Shown: positions 12,144 through 23,414 of the stretch, piece after piece
How positions within the stretch are numbered: the first letter of the stretch is position 1
How the letters are laid out: the number at the start of each line of letters is the position of its first letter
Origin: Epiperipatus broadwayi
Lineage: Eukaryota > Onychophora > Udeonychophora > Euonychophora > Peripatidae
NCBI GenBank assembly: GCA_028023455.1
Contig: JAQFVV010012529.1
Location: 372,001-436,000, forward strand
DNA length: 64,000 nucleotides
Direction: 5' to 3'
Notes under the pieces: generated by a model
Databases searched by the model: none
The model's input: only the letters and a program-made list of their open reading frames with translations
Told to the model about the DNA's origin: nothing
Position numbers and translations under genes: made by a program

Positions 12144-12222
12144 AGATTCTGGGGTTATGGTTACACTTTATCCAACTATGATTCCTGCTTTGCTTCATAA
12201 TTCTCAACTCGATCAAAGAAAG
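12144..12222 (+). CDS. PNPT1: PNPT1 exon: middle of S1 domain
   Basis: Completing the split arginine, the exon reads [11 protein letters not shown] then [16 protein letters not shown]. This is the most conserved part of the PNPT1 S1 domain, including the [11 protein letters not shown] segment. It follows TTTCATTACAG and precedes GTAGTT, and ends on a codon boundary. The intron before it is about 700 bp. Confidence 0.92.
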
Positions 12223-12315
12223 GTAGTTTTACTATTAGTAGATTATATATTTTTCAAATTTATTTTTTAATTTTAAGAAAAATATATATTTTTTTATTTA
12301 TTCATTTTAATAAAG

Positions 12316-12504
12316 GTTGTACATCCAAGTGCCTTAGGTATTGAAGTTGGTCAAGAATTGTCAGTCAAATATTTTGGCCGTGATCCAGTAAGTGGCCATT
12401 TGCGACTTTCAAGAAAAGTATTACAAGCAATACCTTCCTCAGTTATTCGTAACTTATCAGAGAAACAGCAAGTTTCTGTAGAGTCAATCAAAACCTCAAA
12501 CTAA
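12316..12504 (+). CDS. PNPT1: PNPT1 terminal exon: end of S1 domain and stop
   Basis: The exon encodes VVHPSALGIEVGQELSVKYF, then GRDPVSGHLRLSRKVLQ and a short variable tail ending in TAA at 12502-12504. The GRDP-x3-G-x-LRLSRK signature is typical of PNPT1 C-termini. The acceptor is TTTTAATAAAG. It has 62 codons plus stop with no disruption, so the gene appears functional here. Acting in mitochondria, the protein takes part in RNA turnover and import. A poly(A) signal follows within 80 bp. Confidence 0.92.
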   Translation, partial: VVHPSALGIEVGQELSVKYFGRDPVSGHLRLSRKVLQAIPSSVIRNLSEKQQVSVESIKTSN

Positions 12505-12581
12505 CATTTCTAATCAGTTATTTTATGTAAATACCATATATATGTATACAGAAACACATGTGTCTTTTTATCTTTTTTAAT

Positions 12582-12587
12582 AATAAA
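12582..12587 (+). terminator. PNPT1 poly(A) signal
   Basis: AATAAA lies 78 bp after the PNPT1 stop, in an A-rich context. It is the first canonical hexamer downstream and the likely cleavage signal. Confidence 0.6.
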
Positions 12588-12599
12588 AAAAACATATAT

Positions 12600-13643
12600 C
12601 TTATTTTTCAACAAATCCAATACACAGTTTTAACATTTTTTCTTTTTGTTTTTACTAGAACATAAAAAAAAATTATCGGTTTTGTGTTACAATTAACACA
12701 GCACTGGGAACAAGACCTAAATAAAAAAAAATAAAAATATTAATTTAATAATGAACAAAAAAAAAATGATAATACAATAATTTTGGATTATGTGTTTATT
12801 AATTCAAAAACTAAATACAATGTTAATGACAAATTTCAAAATGTACAATATCATATTGGGATAAACTAAGATGTTATCATTTTTGTTGAAAATTGGCAGA
12901 AAGCAATAGCAAACTACTGCTGACAATAATTATAATTTTTATTGCATTTGATTACAATGAATTATGCCAATATCCCACAGCATTTATAAACAAAGTTGTG
13001 ACAAAAAAATTTAAATGCATATGTAAAGTAACCAAATGAACTACAATGGCTGCAATATGACTTGTAAAATGGCAATAGCTGTTCAAACATTTTCACCAAA
13101 TCCAACAGACAATTTAAAATTATATGATCTTATTTATTAATCACAAGTTTGGGTTCTCATGAAAGCAAATGCAATTTTTTTAAAAAAAAAAAAATTTTTT
13201 TAAAAAGTTTTTAAATATTGAAATATTTGTACAATAAAATGTTTCTAAGTATAAAGCTATATAAAATTGAATCGAATTCATTAACTATTTTCCTTAAGTT
13301 CTAAAATGAGAGTTAATTGAATTAGTAGTGACAGGGGAAAAAACTGATAAAATGTTTAATTAACATTCTCGTTTTGCATCAGAATGAGAATCTGAAATGG
13401 GTGACTGCAAGTAGGAGTGACTACACATTTCTAAGTCAACAGATTTAAAATAAATGGAGAGACCATGTTGGACAATAACAATGCTGTTACTATGTCAATT
13501 GCAATAAAATCTAATTGTTCTGATAATGACTTTGAATCAAAGTCTGACACTTTGCTGTCCACTTTATTTAAAAATAAAGATACAAGTTTTTTTTTTTTTA
13601 AAAAAAAAAAACAATTTTGAATGAGTAAACACAGTCCCAGTAG
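12600..13643. other. AT-rich intergenic stretch
   Basis: Between the PNPT1 3' end and the mariner relic I see only A/T runs and no coding or repeat structure with clear boundaries. Confidence 0.5.
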
Positions 13644-14848
13644 ATATATGATGGTAAGCCAAAAATTATCTGCACTTTAGATGTAGAATTTAGTTTAACT
13701 TTCACAAAAGATAAATACATCATTTTTCAACATAATCTTACTGCTTTTTCAATTCACTTTTGTTTATCTGTCAAAAGTTTTTGCATTTTCTCATTAAAAA
13801 ATGTTTTACATTCAACATAATCTTATTGCTTTTTCAATTCACTTTTGTTTATCTGTCAAAAGTTTTACATTGAGCTGCTAGTCACAACTGCTCAGCTATC
13901 TTCATCTCATCAGATATGAATCTTAGTCCTTGTAGAGCTTCTTTCAGAAAACCACACAAGTGATAGTCCAATGGGGCAAGATTATAGAGAGAATACTTCA
14001 ACACCATGTTGACAGCGATATGTGGATGTGCTCATGCAACAATAAGATGTCCTTGAACAGCAGTTCTCATGTTTTGTTAGCATCATACTGAAATGAGCAC
14101 TGTTAATTTTTTAATCTTTTTTCTGATAATGTTCGAAAATTGATGCTTGAGAATTCCAGAAAACTGTAAGCACCAAAGTTAATTTTTGAACTTTTTCTTG
14201 GTTAACCATTGAGGATGCTTGCATTCCATACTCTGCCTTTTATTTTCAGATCATAGTGATAAATCCATATATTATTACTGGTAATGATTTTTTTTTAAGA
14301 AACTCATTTTCCTTGGAATGTCAATCCAAATTTTGTTTGCAGATGCCCAAACGCTTATTTGTGTTTTGTGTGAGTTGTTTCAGTATCTGTCTTGAAAAAG
14401 TATTTCAAAACCCAAATCCGTAATGAATTATTACTTAGGCAAAACTGTGGCTAATTTGTCATATCTGCATGCTGACTGCTAATTGGTTTCCAGCTCTTCC
14501 TTCATAGCTGACCCTTGTATGATCTTCCTTGAACTTGTCTATTCATACACACTTCTTGATAACAAAATGCATTTTCCATAGTGTGCAAAGTTTTTCAATA
14601 AATATCAGGAATCCGATACACCCTCTGACCACAAAAAAAGAATCATTGCAAGCTGTTGCCCTTTTATGCAAATCACAAGTGAGGCAACCATTATTTCACG
14701 CAAGGCAGTTACACTTGAACTGACATACATAACACGTTCAAACTGAAGAGACAGCAACCATGTACGGAAAGTACTGGTAAGACAGTACAATTAACAGAAG
14801 TTTTAATATAACTGAGTGAAAATAATTTTTGTACTCACCCTCATATAT
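13644..14848 (-). mobile_element. Mariner-like DNA transposon, decayed
   Basis: Terminal inverted repeats of about 33 bp are visible: the left end (13644-13678) and the reverse complement of the right end (14813-14848) share ATATATGA-GGT-AG and CAAAAATTAT. The 1.2 kb length is normal for mariner. TA dinucleotides at the outer edges suit TA target duplication. A decayed transposase on the - strand fills the interior. An 84-bp segment is duplicated near the left end (13727 and 13811, both starting TTCAACATAATCTTA). Confidence 0.7.
13880..14800 (-). pseudogene. Mariner transposase pseudogene
   Basis: Read on the - strand across several frames, pieces match mariner transposase. Near 14280 there is an IWIYHYD segment like the WIYGYDPE block around the second catalytic Asp. 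Near 13890-14000 a run reads LAPLDYHLCGFLKEALQGLR followed by FISDE, the block that follows the HDNARPH region (itself eroded). Frameshifts and stops separate them. The 61-codon frame at 14605-14790 may be the degraded amino-terminal part. The gene is dead. Confidence 0.7.
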
Positions 14849-15665
14849 GAAATATGCTTTCTTAATTTATTATTAATAACTACATTATTTGTTTTTAATT
14901 TTTATTTACATTATAATGTTTATATATGCCATGCCATACAAATAAAAAGGCATATGTTTTGAAAAGTACTGTAAAACTATAAGACAGTATTATATGTTTT
15001 ATATTATAAACAAAGTTTACAATCAAAACATAAGCTATTATATACAATATTGCATCTTCACTGTATTTGTTTCTGAACACTTTACAAGTACTTATCTATT
15101 TACACACAAGTAAATATTTTGAAATTAATATAATACACTTATTATTATAAAATTATTTAAAATGCACTAAATTATTAAAACTTAATCAATTACTTGTTTA
15201 CTAATGATATTGAAGATAATCTATACAAATGTGTTGCAACTTTTTGTCATACAACATCAACTATAATAAAGTGAATGTAAAAGATATCCTAACTACACAT
15301 TACCATTCCGCCCTCTTATCAAATTGTTTTCAGTACTTAGAAAAATCAAAATATAAACCAACTTTTCTGGTTCTAAATAATTAATACTGTATATCTTGGG
15401 AAAATATATATATATACTTATTTTTTAGTATCAAATTGTAACAAAAAAGCATAGATGAATTGGAAATGACTATATACACTGATGAAAATGTGCAAAAAAA
15501 ATTTTTTTTTGAGAGTATGCTGACTTTTTTCTAATTACAACTATCATCTATTGACAAAAGCTAAAACATAGGCGCATTGCATGAAAAATTAAATCATTTG
15601 CCATCCACTGAAATTATGGTAATGCAAAAAAAAAAAGAGAAAACTAAGAATGCCACTCCATAGAA
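14849..15665. other. AT-rich stretch without features
   Basis: No recognisable exon or repeat; short frames here are low complexity. Confidence 0.5.
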
Positions 15666-16538
15666 CAGTGGTGCCCAACCTTTAACTTGACGCGAGCCAG
15701 TTGAGAATTTAAAAAAATTTGGGGAGCCACAATTATATATTACATTTTTCATATTACATTTATAAACATGGTACTTGGGTACTAAACCTGCAATGTAGGG
15801 AGATAGGGGGGGGGGGGATGGCCTATTCACATTGGTATCAATCCGCCGTTTCTAATGTGGCCAAAATAACGTGTACACGGATCTTTCTCGATGAAAACAT
15901 CAATATATACAGCAAAATATATATGTGTACACGAATCTATCTCGATAAAAACAACTATTTACAGCACTAAACATCAATATATATATACAGCAAAATATAT
16001 ACGTGTACACGGATAAAAACAACTGTTTACAGCACTAAACATCGATATATACAGCAAAATATATACGTGTACATGGATCTATGTCGATAAAAACTATTTC
16101 CAGCACTAAACACAATATATATACAGCACCAAACCAAACGTCTACAAGGATCTTTCTCGATAAAAACAACAATATATACAAGAGCACTAAACACAATATA
16201 TATATAGCACCAAACCAAACGTGTACAGCAAAAAAAAAAAAAAAAAATGGTGTAATATGTTAAAAAGAAAAAAAAATGTAAATACATTTTATTTATTAAA
16301 AATTTGGTAACATACATATAAATTACAATTACAGGAAAAATATATTTTATTTAATGTGAAACCTGACACTGCATATCGTTATTGTTTGTATTGTAAAAAT
16401 GTTTATTTTTTAGTGTGTGCATGTGCCATCAAGGAACATAAAATATTTTATCAATTTTTTTGAAGAGTGCAATTCAAGCCACATTAAACAGTTACGCGAG
16501 CCACATGTGACTCGCGAGCTACGAGTTGGGCATCCCTG
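15666..16538. mobile_element. Non-autonomous hAT element with 8-bp target duplication
   Basis: The element starts CAGTGGTGCCCAACC and ends GTTGGGCATCCCTG, a hAT-type terminal inverted repeat with 2-3 mismatches. It is flanked by an exact 8-bp duplication, CCATAGAA (15658-15665 and 16539-16546), diagnostic of hAT insertion. Subterminal CGCGAGCC motifs occur at both ends (near 15691 and 16495) and may bind transposase. No transposase is encoded; the interior is mostly a minisatellite. Overlapping frames of 80-96 codons here read through the minisatellite and are not genes. Confidence 0.9.
15865..16235. repeat. Minisatellite inside the hAT element
   Basis: Degenerate units of about 60-70 bp combine CGTGTACACGGATCT, a CTCGATAAAAACA segment, CAGCACTAAACA and ATATATACAGC. 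About five to six units are visible. The expansion lies wholly within the element's ends. Confidence 0.75.
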
Positions 16539-16715
16539 CCATAGAAATAGGTTAATATTGTCTTATTTAATTACCCTATTTTTTTTTTGAGATAAAATTT
16601 TAAAAAATACGCATCTTTGTTATCTTTTGTTGTTATATTGTTAGTCAATGATTAAAAAACTTTTGTTTAAAAAATTGTTCTTCACATGAAACCAAAATTA
16701 TATTTTATGCATAAT

Positions 16716-16846
16716 TGTAATTAAAGGGGATTTGAGCCAGACTTTCAAGCTCCCTACAGTCATCCACTTTATCTAATATAACCAAGATACATATGGTTAT
16801 ATTGTAGGGATCTTGAAAGTCTGAGTTCAAATCCCCTTTAATTACA
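16716..16846. mobile_element. Hairpin MITE, 131 bp
   Basis: The left arm (16716-16758) and right arm (16803-16846) are inverted copies sharing TGTAATTAAAGGGGATTTGA, the CAGACTTTCAAG segment and CCCTACA, around a 44-bp centre. A decayed arm of the same family is at 44768-44820, so this is a dispersed family. Confidence 0.7.
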
Positions 16847-16849
16847 TTT

Positions 16850-17948
16850 ATATACATTATGCTTGTATTTCAATATTTATACATAATTATAATTTAAAAT
16901 AATGTGAATTCGAGTGCTATGATTTTTTCTTAGCATATATTATTTGCACTCAGCATGGTGTACCTGTAATATCTGCCAATAATTCAGAATTATGCTCTCC
17001 AAAACTCTTACTTTAATTTTAAAAAATGGAAGACATATGTGTAGTCTGACCAAACATTTTAAGATTTGGGAGATTTTAATTTTAAAAAAAGAACAGAAAA
17101 CATTAAACAGATGGAAATACAGTTAATATAGTTGCTGAGACAGAAAAAAAAGGAAGACACAGATTGTGCAGTTTGTAATCACATTAAAAAAATATAGCCA
17201 ATAAATCTGTAGCAAGCTTAATTCCTGTGAATGTCATGTTTTATTTTTTCTTAGATCAATAACTCAACTTATGAACAATGTTATAACATCTCTGAAAAGA
17301 CTAAATCCATTGCTATATGAAAGGGGAAAAGAATAACTTTTTCAAAGCCTTATTGATATTTAAAGAACATTAAATCAAACTATTAAGGGGAAGAAAAAAT
17401 AACTTACTGAATAAGTTGCATTTTAAACAAGGAAGTGAAGAGAGATGATTAATCAATACAATTATTATATTAATAAATTAAGATAATACAGAATATAGAA
17501 AACATAATGCTCAAGGCTAGAAAAGTATTCAATGTAAATACATGAAAGCAATCAACACTTAAACAATATCATTAACAATCAGCAATCTTAATCTATTGTC
17601 ATGGCAACATTAATCAACGTGGTTGAAAATATACCTTTATTTAAGGTCTAATATGTTTATATAGACACTAAAGATTGCAACTTGACTACAGAGAATGAAA
17701 TTATTAATACAAAAAAGTTTAAATTAACCTTATTAAACAAGTAAAGCAGACCAACAAATAATTATAACTTCAAATTGCACTCCAACCATGAATTACTTTC
17801 TCAAGGCTAGACAATCAGCAATTTCAATACCTATTTAGCCTTTAGTATTATTAGCTTTATTATCTAAGTCAGGAGCTGGTAATCATTTAGTAGTATCTTG
17901 CTGAATCAATGTTATTCCATGTGCAACATGATTATACCAATATTATAT
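16850..17948. other. AT-rich stretch without features
   Basis: I see no coding potential or bounded repeat here. Confidence 0.45.
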
Positions 17949-19450
17949 TGTAACGGGAATTATCCCTCCTTAAACTTTAACTTTCTATTATTTATTCTAT
18001 TTTATAAAAACTCACATGATTTTTAAGAGACCTGTTACTCAAGCAGGGGAGTAAATATGATTAATAATTATATGTCAATCATACCCTCCGGTCAGACCGA
18101 GAGTATAATAAAAATATTAAACCGATAGTCACCTTTCCAAATAAAATTAGCTCCCCGGCTGCATGAAATGTGAAATATCTCACGGGAATATTTATAATGC
18201 GTTTAAACCCAGGGCGCCACCCAATACTTACACTGGAACCCATGAAATGTTAACACGTTTCAAGCGCTTGATCCATGGCTAGTTCTTAACATGAGACAGA
18301 CTACACATTTACTTACACGAATGGAGAGAAAGAGAGAGAGACATAAAATGACATTAATAATTTATACAAATTTATTAAAAGATAATAATTATAAAGGTAA
18401 TAATAATAATAAAAATAATAAAATATGAAACACATAAGAGATAGTATACACTTAATAAGTATGCATGCTTATGATAACGAATTCTTATTCCAAATAAAAA
18501 AAGTTTTTATAATGACGTCAATGAATAAATACAGCAACAGCTTTTGGAGTTTATTTGTGGGTTAAACATCTTCCCTGATTTCCATAGGCATTTTTTTTAC
18601 ACAGTTCTTGGTTTTTGTATGTGAATATGCACAGTTCTTGGTTTTTCTTTGCATGTGGGTGATCACCCTGTTTTCTCGGCTCTGATCAGTTTCTTGGTCA
18701 AGGTCTTTGTAATTTAAAGGAAGCTTCTTGGTTTCTTGTTCTACAGTGTGTCTGGTTTACTTAATTTGGCAGGGCGGGTTGAAACATCGGCAGAAGGCGA
18801 GTTAGAGTAAATTAGCATGGCATTTTGCTAATGGCACACGGGAGACGAGCGGAGGACATGGCCGAACACCAGCGTTCGGTTCTAGATTCTCTTTAATACT
18901 TCAATAGAATAATAATTTAATAACTTAATAGCTCTCTAACTGAACTAAACTCAAACTCTAAAAAAAACCTGAAGATAATAGAGGATGTGTGCTTTTTATG
19001 CTACTCTGACCCCCACCCTTGCTTGAGTTTCAACTGAGCTATCAATACATTTTATCTCTAAAAAAAATGTAATTACAATTTACATTTCTTTATTTCTTTG
19101 GTTTTTCTATTTTAATTACAGAGATTAGTCATATTGTTCAACTAATCAGTCTGGAATCTTAATCTCCAGAGCCTGATTAGTTTTATACAAACTATTTAAT
19201 TTAATCATGAGAACTTTTTTATTTTTTTAATTACAAATACTTTTTTCAAAGAGTATTTTGACAGGATTATAAAATAAAAGTATAATAATTTTTTACTTTT
19301 GGGAAATATATGTATTCAAGCACGAGTGCGGCGCAACTGTTCCCAAAAGCTATTAATATAAAATAGATAACTAAAAATAATAAACTAGCTGAGTGCTTTC
19401 AAAGGATCTTGCCTTCATAATCTTAGCTTGCTAATACATTTAATGATATG

Positions 19451-19846
19451 CTAATTCCATTTCTTCGATAAAGCATAGCACGTGTTCTTCCTATTTATGG
19501 CATCATTGTCTCGTGAGATGAATAACGCCTCTTTGATTTTTCTTTTGAGGTCATGTCTTTCTCTACACACGATTGTGGGATTGTCTGGAATGCACTTGTG
19601 GTGACTTGTGCTCTGGTGCTGATAGAAAACTGAATAGGTAGAAGGATCGTTGTGAGCTCTATTGTATGAATATTTATATTGTGCTAATTGTGTGGGAAAA
19701 AATGCTTTGCTTTCCCCATAATATGTGCCTTTACAATTTTTATTGGAACATGCAATATTATATACTGTGTGGGGGGTCTGTAAAAGTGGAGTTTGGTCTT
19801 TAGTGTTATTAATTAAATTGTTAGAATTTGGAGGGGTTCGAAACAA
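19451..19846 (-). pseudogene. GIY-YIG endonuclease domain of the Penelope-like element
   Basis: The 131-codon frame reads VYNIACSNKNCKGTYYGES near residue 30, matching the paired VY-I and YIGES motifs of the GIY-YIG fold. The family usually has histidines and cysteines between these motifs; the spacing here is compatible. A later LKRKIKEALFI and a SKKW tail match the conserved Penelope end. The start Met is not meaningful. A decayed inverted copy lies at 20506-20800 on the + strand. Confidence 0.8.
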
Positions 19847-19921
19847 AGCTAATATCTATTGTTGAGGATGGAATGCAATTTCTTGTGTAAATTGGATATA
19901 TATGGAAGCAATAATCTGGGT

Positions 19922-20497
19922 TTATCCTGTATGATGAGTGTTAAGCTGTTTATTCTGTATATGTAAAAAAATTTTGTCAAGAATGGACTGCCTGAATCCT
20001 AAATTCAATAAGTCATTTCTATATTCTATTACATTTGCTTTTGCATCTGCCTCAATTTTACATAACAACCTGTTTCTGTGCAAAAAAGATGCTAGGCTGG
20101 ATAATTTATGTTCTATTGGTGTGTTAGATTGGGGATGTATATGGCATCTGATCTCCAATGGTTTGATGGCCATACTATAATGGCAGTGGTTGTTTTCTCT
20201 TTGTACATTGACATCAAGATATTTAACTTGTTGGTGAATGTCTCCAGTTGTGACATTCACAACCAGCGCTGTGCTGGTTTCCAATTCAACCTTGATCCAT
20301 GTGATGATCTCAGGGGTGGCAGCAATGAATAGGTCATCCACATATCTAGTGTATATTAGAAAGCATGCAGGGTTTAAACCAGGTATGATCTTCCTCTCAT
20401 AGTAGTTCAGGAAGATGCTGGTAACTACACCACTCAGTGGAAAACCCATAGGCCAACCTTGTTTCATGGAGAACCACTGGTTTCTGAAAAATGCCAC
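19922..20497 (-). pseudogene. Penelope-like reverse transcriptase fragment
   Basis: The 191-codon frame carries the palm motifs: KQGWPMGFPLSGVVTSIFL (motif B) and YTRYVDDLFIAA (motif C, catalytic YVDD), then a KYLDV segment matching the motif after it. The amino-terminal fingers and motif A are missing because the copy is truncated at its 5' side where the inverted arm begins. The downstream endonuclease is in another frame after a short gap. The fragment cannot make a full protein. Confidence 0.88.
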
Positions 20498-20505
20498 AAT
20501 GTTGT

Positions 20506-20940
20506 TGCATGTTCCAACAATAATTGTAAAGGCACATATGGGGAAAGCAGAGCATCTTTGTCCACATGATTAGCACAACATAAATATTCATACAATAGAG
20601 CTCGCAACGATCCTTCTACCTGGTCAGTTTTCTATCAGCACCAGAGCACAAGTCATCACGAGTGCATTCAGACAATCCCACAATCATGTGTAGAGAAAGA
20701 CATGACCTCAAAAGAAAAATCAAAGAGGCATTATTCATCTCACGAGACAATGATGCCATAAATAGGAAGGATACGTGCTATGCTTTATCGAAGAAATGGA
20801 ATTAGCATATCATTAAATGTATTAGCAAGCTATGATTAGGAAGGCAAGATCCTTTGAAAGCGCTCAGCTAGTTTATTATTTTTAGTTATCTATTTTATAT
20901 TAATAGCTTTTGGGAACAGTTGCGCCGCACTCGTGCTTGA
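20506..20940 (+). repeat. Inverted 3' arm of the Penelope-like element
   Basis: This is the reverse complement of 19316-19754. In broken frames it encodes a second GIY-YIG tail, for example KYSYNRARNDPST near 20580-20620. The two arms differ by scattered substitutions and small indels, so they have aged since insertion. Confidence 0.85.
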
Positions 20941-21155
20941 AAATAAAAGTATATAAAAGAAAGACAAGTTACAATTATTAACTAATTTCTAACTTATCTC
21001 TAAATTTTCCCTCTATTTTTTTAACTTCTACTCTTTCAAACTATTAAATTATGATTATTTTAATTTTATATTTTTTTAATTAAAAAAAAAAGTGAATTAT
21101 GTAACTCGTATGTACACACACACGTAACATGTGTATATGCATACCGTTACAATAT

Positions 21156-22935
21156 ATAGTATAAAAATTGGTCCGGTTTGCTTTAAAATTTATAATTGGC
21201 TTATATTATTGATCATTAAATATTTTAATACATAGGATCATATGTGAAAAATGTTTTGTTAAATTATATTGTATTCGAAGGAAATATTTAAAATTTCCTT
21301 TGGCATAAAGAAAATTCATCCTGTTTGTGCTTAAAAAACATGTGTATTGTTTACAAATTGCCAATTAATGTATAGTAATTCAGAATAGACAAAGCACCTT
21401 TAACTTTCAATGGTTATAAAAAGCTGATTAATGAACTCTAACATTCATCAAAATGTTTCAAAGAAATTCATTTTTGTGATATAAAAAATCAACTTGAAAT
21501 TGGAAGTTTTTCATATATTCTTTTCTTTAAAATTATGAACATTTGGAATTTTTTTCTATGAGAAATTCACTTAAATTACACAATTGACATTTAAAAGAAA
21601 CAATGTTATCAAGTTTCATGTATTTGGGGACTTCATTCACTAACTATAAACTTTTTCCCCCAAATAAACGTACCAAAACTTAAAAAATATTATTATATAA
21701 TTATGAATAGAAGTTTTTCAAATGAATTAATTAATATAATATTCTGCTTGAATATAAATTTAATCTAAACATGCAGTAGCATACAAAAGTATCAAAGATC
21801 AATTGGCAGTAAAAAAAAAAAAAATCCAGGAAAATTAATCCTCTCTAGGAAAAAAAAAGTATTTCCATCCCACTTAGCTCTTATCTTTATTGAAAATAGC
21901 AAAGATCGAATGAATGTTTATTGTACAAAATAATTTGTAAATTAAACTGAATCATGGTATCCATTTACATGTTGGTCACTTATGCAAAATGTAGGTGATG
22001 GTGCAAATGCGTGCACTGTAATTAAGATATAATTTTGTACTATTTCAAATCAAACAGAATGCTATTGATAACTGTTCTGTATGCCACACTTGGCATGTGT
22101 GCCCTAGTTGCCAACCCTTGATCTAAGTGAGTTAAAATTGACTCTTTGTTAGTCTCCTTTCAGAATAGGTTATATTAGCCTGATTAATGAGGTTTATTTA
22201 AACTTCTTTGTATTAATAATTTCCCTCTATAATCAAATTGCAATTTTTAGTATCTATATAAACATATAAGACCATAGATAAAGGTGGATTTCCAGTTTTA
22301 TTGATTAAAGGAGGTTGCCTTGACAAGAGATTGACATTGTTAATGATATTGTTTAAGTGTTGATTGCTTTCATGTTTTTAGAATATAGAAAGTATATATA
22401 TTTTGTAACTGTAAAATATTTAAATTTTCATCAAAAGGTAGGAAATGTAATCATGAGAGGCTTAAAAGAGGTTATTGATAAATGGTATTCCGCTTATCAA
22501 GACTGAAATGTACTTAAAGATTCAACATAGAAAATGATCATTGATTAATGAGATATATATATATCAAAACTAAAAATACAAAATCTTATATAAAAGATTG
22601 TAACAACAAATGATAGCAGTAACCAGAAATATTCCTATGACCTTACAAATTCTTTTAAAATGTTAAGATTTTGAAAATGGTTGACACTTGAAGGAGATCA
22701 ATAAAATGATAAACACATTTTATTTAAAATAGCTACATATACAAAGAAATAAAAAAAGTTACAGTTTAATCAATTTTTGACAGAATAAACAATAGGTGCA
22801 ATTTTGAAGAAAATATGTGGATTGTGTATTATAATGTGGAAAATAGTTAATTATAATTGTAAAATGGCTAGGAAAGATATGAAATATAACTAAAATTTTC
22901 ATATAGATTGTCTTGATATTGGCACAAAAATAATT
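21156..22935. other. AT-rich stretch with a possible hAT end
   Basis: At 22105-22127 GTGCCCTAGTTGCCAACCCTTG resembles the terminal repeat of a hAT element, but no partner end or target duplication was found. Otherwise I see nothing. Confidence 0.3.
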
Positions 22936-22939
22936 TCAA

Positions 22940-23330
22940 CAATAAAAAGATGATGTAGTTATTAAAAATATCAAAAGATTATAAAAAAAATCAAAGAATT
23001 ATATAGCAGGAAGGGGGGAGGTTGTTGACAAATTTATGCATAAATTATAAAGACATACTAGATGACTTAAGAAATAAGATTGGAATTACAGCAAAGAGTT
23101 GTCAGATATATGTTAAGATCATTACAAAGTGTCTACAACGGATTTGGAATCAAGCCAACTTAAATAACAAACTTGACTTATCTGAGTATTAGAGAAATAA
23201 TAAAAAGGATCAATGAGTATGAATTGCAATTGGCATTATGGGTAGATTTCTGATTATAAAATTTTGGACCATCATAACACAGATCCAGAAAATTTCCAAT
23301 TCTGAAAAATATTAAAATGCAACTGTAGTG
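22940..23330 (+). pseudogene. Highly decayed RTE fragment
   Basis: Pieces align with the RTE copy at 34.0-34.6 kb. AAGAATTATATAGCAGG resembles the QELYS-coding segment, and near 23190-23240 a frame reads IKRINEYELQLAL, comparable to VIERTNEYELPLCF of the intact-looking copy. Frames are destroyed. Confidence 0.5.
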
Positions 23331-23342
23331 ACTAGATTAATT

Positions 23343-23414
23343 GCGTTGGTGGCCGAGTGGTTAGCACAGTTGCCTTACAAGCAGTTGTCCCAGGGTTTGG
23401 TTCCTGGCCGACGC
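23343..23414 (+). tRNA. tRNA-Val(UAC)-like sequence, probably pseudogene or SINE head
   Basis: The 72-nt stretch forms a 7-bp acceptor stem (GCGTTGG with CCGACGC, one G-U pair), an anticodon arm GTTGC-CTTACAA-GCAGT with anticodon TAC, and a T-arm CCAGG...CCTGG. The A-box region TGGCCGAGTGG is a full match. The T-loop reads GGTTTGGTTCC rather than GGTTCGANNCC, and the D-arm is weak. A T-run follows only after TTTGACACATTAAA. I favour a tRNA-derived SINE head or pseudogene over a working tRNA. Confidence 0.45.

Larger units (their letters stand above)
19271..20953 (-). mobile_element. Penelope-like element, 5'-truncated with inverted 3' arm
   Basis: Penelope-like elements encode a telomerase-related reverse transcriptase fused to a GIY-YIG endonuclease. 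Here a - strand copy (RT then GIY-YIG) is truncated at about 20500 and joined directly to an inverted fragment of its own 3' end. Arms 19316-19754 and 20506-20940 are inverted copies, both ending at the same point (TCAAGCACGAGTGCGGCGC outward). AAAATAAAAGTATA flanks the whole (19271-19284 and 20940-20953), a 13-14-bp target duplication. An extra 31 bp (19285-19315) is present only on the left. Such arrangements are characteristic of this class. Confidence 0.85.
17949..21151. mobile_element. LTR-like element with nested Penelope insertion
   Basis: The outer element begins TGTAACGG and ends CCGTTACA, a perfect 8-bp inverted repeat with TG...CA termini, flanked by ATAT on both sides (17945-17948 and 21152-21155), consistent with a 4-bp duplication in AT-rich DNA. 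Removing the Penelope-like insertion leaves about 1.5 kb. The body (18030-18900) is GC-richer and lacks a long frame, like the bodies of copies A and B. I read it as a solo LTR. A similar start, TGTAACGGGA, occurs at 51542. Confidence 0.55.

Noticed and set aside
15719-16317. Overlapping 60-96 codon frames on both strands
   Set aside because: They read through the hAT element and its minisatellite.
19285-19315. 31-bp segment considered as part of the target duplication
   Set aside because: It is present only on the left, so it is an element extension rather than duplicated target.
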